Below are positions 57,260-64,000 of a stretch of 64,000 nt of DNA, in pieces. Position 1 is the first letter of the stretch, and each line of letters opens with the position of its first letter. The stretch is from the NCBI GenBank assembly GCA_013362785.1, contig JABFVM010000276.1:1-64000 (forward strand), in the 5' to 3' direction. Source of the stretch: Streptomyces sp. (GTDB lineage Bacteria; Actinomycetota; Actinomycetes; Streptomycetales; Streptomycetaceae). Position numbers and translations under genes: made by a program. The notes below the pieces were generated by a model. The model did not search any database and had not been told where the DNA came from. It saw nothing but the letters and a program-made list of their open reading frames with translations.

Positions 57260-57612
57260 CGGCCCTCGGCTTCGCCCATGAACGGCCGCACCTCGATCGC
57301 CAGGGTGGTCGCCAGGGCCAGCCTGCGACCCCACTCCAGGGCGGCGTCCAGGTCGGGCGCCTTGATCAGGCTGATGCCGCCGAGCATCTCCTTGCCCTCG
57401 GCGTACGGCCCGTCGGTGACCAGGACGTCGCCGTCACGGGGCCGCAGCACGGTGGAGGACTCCGGGCCGTGCAGTCCCCCGGCGAACACCCAGGCGCCCG
57501 CCTCGCGCAGCTCCCGGTTGAGGGCGTCGAGGTTCTGCTCGATCTCGCCGAGCACCTCCGGGGCGGGCGGCTCCCCGACCGGCTGCATCACATTGAGCAG
57601 GTAGTACTTCAT
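57256..57612 (-). CDS. YciI/DGPF-domain protein
   Basis: [31 protein letters not shown]; 4-bp overlap with the sigma factor gene. Confidence 0.88.
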   Translation of the reverse strand: MKYYLLNVMQPVGEPPAPEVLGEIEQNLDALNRELREAGAWVFAGGLHGPESSTVLRPRDGDVLVTDGPYAEGKEMLGGISLIKAPDLDAALEWGRRLALATTLAIEVRPFMGEAEGR

Positions 57613-57861
57613 GACGGCCTCCTCGGGCGTCGGTGGTGGCGTCGTGCTGGTCTCTCACCTCCTACACGAACGGCCCGTCCCCGGATCGACACCCACGGCC
57701 GACACCGCGCGAACCTTTTTCGGAGAACGTCTCCGCTTACATCGTCATGAACCCGTCGACCTCTACACATAAAGAAGAAATAAGCGCAGAATGACCGTAG
57801 GCGGCGCCAACCGCACACCGCACCAGACGCGGTAAGGCCTGCGAGTCAAAGGAGACGAGTC

Positions 57862-58302
57862 ATGGCCAACGTCTCGCCCACCAGAGGTGACATAACCAGC
57901 CACCCCGATGTATCCGAAATGCGGGATCGCTACGCCCGCATGCTCGGGGGTCGTGATGTGACGCTGCTGGACGGACCGGTGTTCCTGCTCGGTCTGTACT
58001 GCGCCGTGTCCCCCTGGATACTCCACTACACGACGAGCCAGCCCGCGCTCGTGCCCCACAACCTGGTCGTGGGGATCGCGATCGGCCTGCTGGCCCTGGG
58101 GTTCACCCGGGCTCCGGAGCGCATGTACGGCCTGAGCTGGGCCTGCTGCGCGATCGGCGTGTGGATGATCATCGCGCCGTGGGTCGTCGGGGACAGCCCG
58201 GACGCGGGCGTCGTCGTGAACAACATCATCATCGGTGCGCTGGCCGTGATCCTCGGGCTGATGTGCGCCGTTACGACGGCGAAGAGCACCTCCGGACCGT
58301 AA
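57862..58302 (+). CDS. SPW-repeat membrane protein
   Basis: VSPWILHYT and IAPWVVG motifs, four TM helices. Confidence 0.8.
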   Translation: MANVSPTRGDITSHPDVSEMRDRYARMLGGRDVTLLDGPVFLLGLYCAVSPWILHYTTSQPALVPHNLVVGIAIGLLALGFTRAPERMYGLSWACCAIGVWMIIAPWVVGDSPDAGVVVNNIIIGALAVILGLMCAVTTAKSTSGP

Positions 58303-58326
58303 CGAGGCCGGAGAGGAAGTCACCCT

Positions 58327-58358
58327 GGCCGGTCCGCACCCGCGGACCGGCCCTTTCC
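58327..58358 (+). terminator. Hairpin terminator after the SPW gene
   Basis: GGCCGGTCCGC-N4-GCGGACCGGCC 11-bp stem followed by CTTTCC. Confidence 0.65.
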
Positions 58359-58389
58359 GCGCCCGCAACCCACGCCTCGGCGGTCCCGC

Positions 58390-59157
58390 TCAGCGGGTCG
58401 GCATGAGCCACGGCTCCTGCGGCAGCACATGGCCGGTCTCCAGCAGCGACTTGAGGTTGGACAGCACCGCCGGCCAGCCGGACGACACGTCGGCGCGGGC
58501 GCTCTCGTCCGGGAGGTCCTCGTGGGTCACGGTGAGGCGGACGATCTCGGCGTGCCGCTGGATGTCGAAGGTGACCCGTGAGTACTTGTCCTCCTGGCCC
58601 TCCTCGTCCGGCGCCGCCCAGGTGGTGACCAGCCGGGTCGGGCGCTCGCTCTCCACGACGGTGCCGACCACGTCGGCGACGCCCGAGCCGTCCGTGCGGA
58701 CATGCTCCCAGCGGGAACCCGGACGCCAGTCCGAGACGTTGCTGTGCCCCCAGTAGGCGGCGGTCAGGTCGGCGTCGGTGAGCGCGTCCCAGACCTTCTC
58801 CGGCGTGCTCTCGATGTAGGTGACGTACACGAATGTGGGCTTGTCGGTCATGGCTTCCTCGGCTCGTCGTTTCACTGCCCCGAGCACGCGCAGCCGCGGG
58901 GCCTCGAACTTGTCGATCCACCGCTCCTGGATCTCGTGGAGCGGGACCGGATTGAGGTAGTGCAGCTTCTCCCGCCCCCGCCGCACCGTGCTGACCAGGT
59001 TGGCGGCCTCCAGGACGGCCAGATGCTGGGTCACCGACTGACGCGCCATGTCGATCCGCGCGCACAGCTCCCCCAGCGTCTGCCCGTTGTCCTCGCGCAG
59101 CCGGTCCAGGAGCCGCCTGCGCGTGTCGTCGGCCAGCGCCTTGAAGACCTTGTCCAT
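58390..59157 (-). CDS. ArsR-family HTH fused to SRPBCC (AHSA1) domain
   Basis: MDKVFKALADDTRRRLLDRLREDNGQTLGELCARIDMARQSVTQHLAVLEAANLV; C-terminal YIESTPEKVWDALTDADLTAAYWGHSNVSDWRPGSRWEH. Confidence 0.9.
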   Translation of the reverse strand: MDKVFKALADDTRRRLLDRLREDNGQTLGELCARIDMARQSVTQHLAVLEAANLVSTVRRGREKLHYLNPVPLHEIQERWIDKFEAPRLRVLGAVKRRAEEAMTDKPTFVYVTYIESTPEKVWDALTDADLTAAYWGHSNVSDWRPGSRWEHVRTDGSGVADVVGTVVESERPTRLVTTWAAPDEEGQEDKYSRVTFDIQRHAEIVRLTVTHEDLPDESARADVSSGWPAVLSNLKSLLETGHVLPQEPWLMPTR

Positions 59158-59191
59158 CGCGGGGTCGCTCTCTGATCGCACACTCAAAGTT

Positions 59192-59211
59192 ATGCAGGTA
59201 AATGCCTGCAT
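59192..59211. promoter_or_regulatory. Operator-like palindrome upstream of the ArsR-SRPBCC gene
   Basis: ATGCAGG-TAAATG-CCTGCAT perfect 7-bp inverted repeat, 35 bp upstream of the start codon. Confidence 0.65.
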
Positions 59212-59364
59212 GTCAATGGGTGCCGATTTGAATTATTTGCTCCTTACATCCCATATCTAACGAACAGTGCCGAATAGCTGTTACACGACATATGGGGTGC
59301 TGTCATGGACGGTCCGTAGCGTCGAACGCGTCGGAACGAACCCCATCAAAGGAACGACTCACTG

Positions 59365-60072
59365 ATGCGTGCCCCCCGCACCCTGCGCACCGCCCTCGTC
59401 GCCGCCTGCGTCACCACCGCACTGGGCGTCTCGGCCGCCGGCGCGTTCGCCGCCGATACGCCCGCCAAGGCGCCGGTCAAGTCCGTGGGCCAGGTCGGCC
59501 AGGCAGGCAAGGCGGCCCACCACTCAAAGGCCGAGCGTGTCCACGTGAAGACGGTGAAGCTCGCGGACAAGGTCAGCCGGGCGAAGCTGTACCGCATCGG
59601 AAAGGACCGCTACGAGGCGGAGATCTGGGTCAAGGGCGGGAAGTACGGGGCGCTTTACACCGACGGCAGGGCGGCCGCGCGCGCCCAGAACAACGGGCTG
59701 CACGTCACCCTGCACGCGAACGGCAAGGTCACGTCCTGGATCGAGCGGGCCAAGCCCAGGCCCGCCCCCGAGCCGCAGCCCAAGCCGGTCGTCAAGCGCC
59801 TCCTGGTCGCCACCCCCACCCTGGCGGACGGCGTGACCACGGCGAAGGTCTACCGGCTCGCCACCCACCACTACGAGGCCGACATCTTCGCGGACGGCGT
59901 ACGGCTCGACACCCTGGTCGCGAACGGCCGTGCCGCGTACGGCGAGAACAACGGGCTGAAGGTCGTGCTGAAGCCGGACGGCCAGTTGATCTCGGGATTC
60001 GACGAGAGCACGGAGCCGGCCCCCGCACCCTCGCCGGGCACCGCCGACCAGCTCCAGCCGGAAGCCGGCTGA
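59365..60072 (+). CDS. Secreted hypothetical protein with internal duplication
   Basis: Signal peptide; two homologous domains (AKLYRIGKDRYEAEIWV...NNGLHVTLHANGKVTSWIE; AKVYRLATHHYEADIFA...NNGLKVVLKPDGQLISGFDE). Confidence 0.75.
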   Translation: MRAPRTLRTALVAACVTTALGVSAAGAFAADTPAKAPVKSVGQVGQAGKAAHHSKAERVHVKTVKLADKVSRAKLYRIGKDRYEAEIWVKGGKYGALYTDGRAAARAQNNGLHVTLHANGKVTSWIERAKPRPAPEPQPKPVVKRLLVATPTLADGVTTAKVYRLATHHYEADIFADGVRLDTLVANGRAAYGENNGLKVVLKPDGQLISGFDESTEPAPAPSPGTADQLQPEAG

Positions 60073-60152
60073 CCTGTCCCCCGCCCGCCCATACGTCCGG
60101 CACGAGCCAAAACCGTTCGCCAACGACGCCCGCCCCCAGGCACCCTGCCCGC

Positions 60153-60722
60153 ATGGATCACGCGGAGGTACTTCTCATCGGAGGACGGGCCGGGGTCGGC
60201 AAGACCACGGTGGGCTGGGAGGTTTCGGCCCGGTTGCGAGCCGCGCGGGTCGCGCACGCCGTGATCGACGGCGACTTCATGGGAGCCGTCCATCCGGCAC
60301 CGGACGGCGACGCGCGCCGAGCCGGCATCACGGAGCGAAACCTGGCTGCCGTGTGGGGCAACTACGCCCAACTCGGCTACCGGCGACTCGTCTATGTGAA
60401 CACCGTCAGCGTGCTCGACGAGGCCACGCCCATGTTCCGCCGGGCCATGGGCGACGGCATACGGCTGGTGCGGGTGCTGCTCACCGCCACCGACGAGACC
60501 GCCGAACTGCGGCTGACCGGGCGCGAGCTCGGCTCCGAGTTGGAACAGGAGGTGCAAAGCAGTGCCCGCAAGGCGCGGCTGCTGGACGAGCGGGCGCCCG
60601 CGGACGTCCTGCGCGTGGTGACCGACGGCCGCTCGGTGATCGACATCGCCTCCGAGGTGGTGGCCGCCACCGGATGGGCCGCGGCGGACATGGCGAGCGG
60701 CCCGGTGCCGGCCGCTTCCTGA
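60153..60722 (+). CDS. P-loop NTP-binding/kinase-like protein
   Basis: VLLIGGRAGVGKTTVGWEVSARL (Walker A); VIDGDFMG. Confidence 0.75.
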   Translation: MDHAEVLLIGGRAGVGKTTVGWEVSARLRAARVAHAVIDGDFMGAVHPAPDGDARRAGITERNLAAVWGNYAQLGYRRLVYVNTVSVLDEATPMFRRAMGDGIRLVRVLLTATDETAELRLTGRELGSELEQEVQSSARKARLLDERAPADVLRVVTDGRSVIDIASEVVAATGWAAADMASGPVPAAS

Positions 60723-60792
60723 AGCGGAACGGACTGTCCCTCTCTCCAGGGGGAACCCGCACCAGTGCGGGGACAGGAGGAAGAAGGGCGAC

Positions 60793-61056
60793 ATGGAGAT
60801 CTCGGGCATCATCAGTGCCATCGTGATCGGCATTGTCATCGGTGTGCTGGGGCGTCTCGTGGTTCCGGGCCGTCAGCGCATCGGGGTCCTGTGGACGATC
60901 CTCGTCGGCATCGTGGCCGCACTGATCGGTTCGGCGATCGCGGCCGGACTCGACGTGGCCGACACCGACGGCGTCGACTGGATCGAGTGGCTCATCCAGA
61001 TCGGTCTCGCCGCAGTGGGCGTGGCCGCGCTCGATCGGGCCAAGGCACACCGCTGA
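60793..61056 (+). CDS. GlsB/YeaQ/YmgE-like small membrane protein
   Basis: MEISGIISAIVIGIVIGVLGRLVVPGRQRIGVLWTILVGIVAALIGS. Confidence 0.8.
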   Translation: MEISGIISAIVIGIVIGVLGRLVVPGRQRIGVLWTILVGIVAALIGSAIAAGLDVADTDGVDWIEWLIQIGLAAVGVAALDRAKAHR

Positions 61057-61121
61057 CGTCGTACGCCTTACGCGGACAGCGCGGCGTACGCGCGTACGGG
61101 GTACGGGGCACGCGAGGGGCC

Positions 61122-62048
61122 TTATTTGTGCCCGGCGGTGGCCCGCATCGCGGCGAGGCCGTCGCCGACCGCGGGGTACGCGGGCGTCCAGCCCAGCTCC
61201 CGCTCCGCCTTCGACGTGGACACCCGCAGCGTCGTCGACATCACGGTGTGCGCGTACGACATGGGCCGCGTCAGCCACCGCGGTACGGTCATCGGCTTCG
61301 GCAGCCCGAACTCCTCGGCCACGCACCGGACATGGGCGCCGAAGCCCGTCGGGGTGCGGTCGGCGATGTTGTACGCCTCGCCGGGCCGCCCGCGTTCGAC
61401 GGCGGCGGCCACCGCGCGGGCCGCGTCGGTGAGCTCGATCCAGGGCAGGACCCGGCCGTGGTCGGCGGGGACGGGCAGTTGCCGCTTGCGCAGCATGGGC
61501 AGGAGGGCGTCGGTGCCGCCGGGGCCGTAGAACAGGCCGAAGCGGAGCGCGATGCCCTCCAACCCTGGGCTTTCGAAGGTGAGTTGCTCCTTCACGCGCA
61601 TCGCCGCGATGTGCCGTTCCAGCTCAGCGGAGCGGCCGCGCGGACCGAACGGGTCGTCCTCGACGATGACCCGGTCGCCGTGGTCGCCGTAGCCGTAGCC
61701 GAAGACCATCGACTCCGCGACGAGGCGCCGGGCGCCGGTGGCCCGGGCGGCCTCGATCAGGTGGACGGTTCCGTCGGTGCGCAGCGTGTTGGTGGCGTGC
61801 ATGTCGCGGTGGCGCATGGGCGGCCTGCGCAGCGCGGTCGCGGCGTGGATCACCGTGTCGAAGTGGTGGCCGTCGACGGCGCGCAGCAGGGCGTCGCGGT
61901 CCAGCAGGTCGGCCCGGATGCCGTTGCCCGGTCCACGGCCGAGGCCGGTGACCTTGTGGCCCGCCTCGGTGAGGGCGTGGGTGATGTGCCCGCCGAGGAC
62001 ACCGCTGGCGCCCGCGAGGAGAATGTTCTGGTTCTGGTTCGTCGTCAT
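61122..62048 (-). CDS. NAD-dependent epimerase/dehydratase (SDR) family protein
   Basis: NILLAGASGVLGGHITHALTEAGHKVTGLGR; start at ATG 62048. Confidence 0.88.
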   Translation of the reverse strand: MTTNQNQNILLAGASGVLGGHITHALTEAGHKVTGLGRGPGNGIRADLLDRDALLRAVDGHHFDTVIHAATALRRPPMRHRDMHATNTLRTDGTVHLIEAARATGARRLVAESMVFGYGYGDHGDRVIVEDDPFGPRGRSAELERHIAAMRVKEQLTFESPGLEGIALRFGLFYGPGGTDALLPMLRKRQLPVPADHGRVLPWIELTDAARAVAAAVERGRPGEAYNIADRTPTGFGAHVRCVAEEFGLPKPMTVPRWLTRPMSYAHTVMSTTLRVSTSKAERELGWTPAYPAVGDGLAAMRATAGHK

Positions 62049-62105
62049 GACCATGCGACGGATCGGGCGTGCGCGAATGTGACATCCACGCACGGTGGGC
62101 GCTCG

Positions 62106-62881
62106 CTACGGCACGTACACATGCGGCGTCGTGGTGGTCAGCGGTGCGAAGCCGAGCCGTTCCAGGATGGGGCGGCTGGCGCTCATCGCGTCGACCTGGA
62201 GGTACCGGTAGCCGCGGTCCACGGCGGCCCGCGCCCGGTGCGCGACCAGGGCGCGGTAGATGCCGCGACCGCGCCAGGCCTCGACGGTGCCGCCGCCCCA
62301 CAGCCCGGCGAACCTCGTGCCGGGCACCAGCTCCATCCGGGCCGCGCTCACCGGTGTGTCCCCGGCCAGCGCGACCACGGCGACCACGGTGTCCGGGTCG
62401 GCCGCGAGGCGGGCGAGCAGCTGGTGCCGCATCCGCGAGCTGTCGGTGCCGAACGCCTTCTCGTGCACCTCGGCGACGAGGTCGACGCCCGCCGTGTCGG
62501 TCACCGGCAGGACGCGGATGCCCTCCGGCGGCTCGGCGTCCAGGGTCAGGCCGGCGACCTCGCCGATCATCAGCGTCTCCTCGGGCTGGGCCGTGAACCC
62601 GGCGTCCCGGAGCCGACGCCCGAGGTCCACCGGGAGGTCGTGCCCGTAGAGCTTCCACTCGAACTCGTGACCGAGCCCGGTGAAGTGGGCGATCTGCTCG
62701 GCGATCGCCGCGTCGGCGTTCGTCTCGTCCAGGTCGGACCACACGACGCCGTTCCAGCCGTGTGCGGAGGAGACCTGACGGACCACGCGCCCGATCCGCT
62801 CGACCCGGGCGTCCGGGCTGTCCGGCTGTGCGCCCTCGCGCATGTCCCGGTCGTACAGGGCGAGTATCGAGGCATGATCCA
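62106..62881 (-). CDS. GNAT-family N-acetyltransferase
   Basis: LWGGGTVEAWRGRGIYRALVAHRARAAVDRGYRYLQVDAM. Confidence 0.85.
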
Positions 62882-62969
62882 TGGGATCACTCCAGCACCG
62901 GCCGAAGCCGGGGGCAACAGCTTTACCGGTCAACGACATCGGTCAACGACATCTCCGAGGTGGTACTCC

Positions 62970-63455
62970 ATGGTCGTGAAGGACTCCGAACTGCCGTATC
63001 TGCGCCGCTGTGTCGCGCTCGCGGCCGAGGCGCTTGAGGCGGGGGACGAGCCCTTCGGTTCGGTTCTCGTGGGGGCGGACGGCGCGGTGCTCGCCGAGGA
63101 CCACAACCGGGTTGCCTCGGGCGACCGTACCCGGCACCCCGAGCTCGAGCTGGCCCGCTGGTCCGCCGCCCATCTGGCACCCGCGGAGCGGGCGGCGGCG
63201 ACCGTGTACACCTCCGGTGAGCACTGCCCGATGTGCGCGGCCGCGCATGCCTGGGTGGGCCTCGGCCGCATCGTCTACGTCGCCTCCTCGGAGCAACTGG
63301 CCGGGTGGCTGGCCGAGTTGGGGGTTCCCGCCCCGCCGGTCCGGACCCTGCCGGTCCAGGAGGTCGCGCCGGGTGTGGCCGTGGAGGGTCCGGTGCCGGA
63401 GCTGGCGGAGGACGTCCGCGCGCTGCACTTCCGGTTCCACCGGCGAACGGGCTGA
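62970..63455 (+). CDS. Nucleoside/guanine deaminase (CDA fold)
   Basis: RHPELELARW (HxE), TSGEHCPMCAAAHAW (PCxxC-type). Confidence 0.88.
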   Translation: MVVKDSELPYLRRCVALAAEALEAGDEPFGSVLVGADGAVLAEDHNRVASGDRTRHPELELARWSAAHLAPAERAAATVYTSGEHCPMCAAAHAWVGLGRIVYVASSEQLAGWLAELGVPAPPVRTLPVQEVAPGVAVEGPVPELAEDVRALHFRFHRRTG

Positions 63456-63534
63456 CCGGGCGGACGTTCCGGGTGCCGGAGCGTCCGAGTCCGTACAAGG
63501 TGCAAGCGATCGTCCGGGGTGCCTACGATCGAAA

Positions 63535-64000
63535 GTGGACCCGGACCACGTCGACGGCCCGGTCTCCTCCGACGGGGGGAGGCGCTTGCCCTTGCTCTCG
63601 GCTAAGCGACTGATGACCGCCTACATCGGGTTGGTCGCCGTGGCCACGATCGTCTACATGACGGTTCCCGCCGCGCTCGCCCCCGTGTGGGCCGTCATCG
63701 GTCTGGCGGGCGTCGCCGCGATGCTGATCGGCACCCATCTGCACCGCCCTGCCCACCGCTGGCCCTGGTGGGTCCTGGCGGCCGGTCTGCTCGCCTTCAT
63801 CGCGGGCGACACCTACTACAACGTGGTGGAGGCCTACTTCGACGCCTCCAACCCGTTCCCCTCCGCCGCCGACGCCTGCTACCTCGCCTGCTACGCCCTG
63901 TTCGCCATCGGCCTGTACGGCCTGGTGCGCTACCGCTGGGCCGCCCACGACCTGCCCAGTCTGCTCGACGCGCTGATCTTCACCGCGGGCCTCGCGCTGC
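63535..64000 (+). CDS. N-terminal part of a polytopic membrane protein (possibly a GGDEF/EAL sensor N-terminus), truncated by the window edge
   Basis: GTG at 63535 opens a frame with no stop to 64000: VDPDHVDGPVSSDGGRRLPLLSAKRLMTAYIGLVAVATIVYMTVPAALAPVWAVIGLAGVAAMLIGTH...; absent from the ORF track because it is open-ended. Confidence 0.5.
   Translation, partial: MDPDHVDGPVSSDGGRRLPLLSAKRLMTAYIGLVAVATIVYMTVPAALAPVWAVIGLAGVAAMLIGTHLHRPAHRWPWWVLAAGLLAFIAGDTYYNVVEAYFDASNPFPSAADACYLACYALFAIGLYGLVRYRWAAHDLPSLLDALIFTAGLAL

Noticed and set aside
60765-62969. Upstream part of the 896-aa plus ORF ending in the deaminase
   Set aside because: Overlaps three other convincing genes as shadow sequence; the deaminase starts at ATG 62970

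Overview
This 64 kb GC-rich window looks like a Streptomyces chromosome (accessory/arm-type content). Nearly every base is coding on one strand. I saw no rRNA, tRNA, CRISPR array or insertion sequence. The strongest system is a three-gene operon at 24.2-27.7 kb, closed by a perfect 15-bp stem hairpin. It encodes a family 2B encapsulin-like shell protein carrying a cyclic-nucleotide-binding-type insertion, a 2-methylisoborneol-synthase-like terpene cyclase with an unusually short N-terminus, and a geranyl-diphosphate C-methyltransferase. A second, less familiar locus at 48.9-55.9 kb is a translationally coupled operon. It contains a GntR regulator, an AprB-like ferredoxin, a sulfonate/taurine-type ABC importer and a flavoprotein fused to about nine HEAT repeats. 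Other notable items: a polyprenyl synthase with a 39-bp-repeat-encoded disordered N-terminus, preceded by phase-locked 13-bp iterons; a predicted membrane pseudokinase; a clpP3/clpP4/popR locus with a near-consensus PopR box, an LAA degron on the regulator and a ClpP4 lacking its catalytic histidine; paired DasR/chitinase-type 12-bp operators upstream of a GH19 chitinase; a kinase/SH3-like/FHA-ABC transporter module; a TerD-CAP-CAP fusion; and tyrosinase melC1/melC2. All calls come from reading the sequence and protein motifs. No database search was run.
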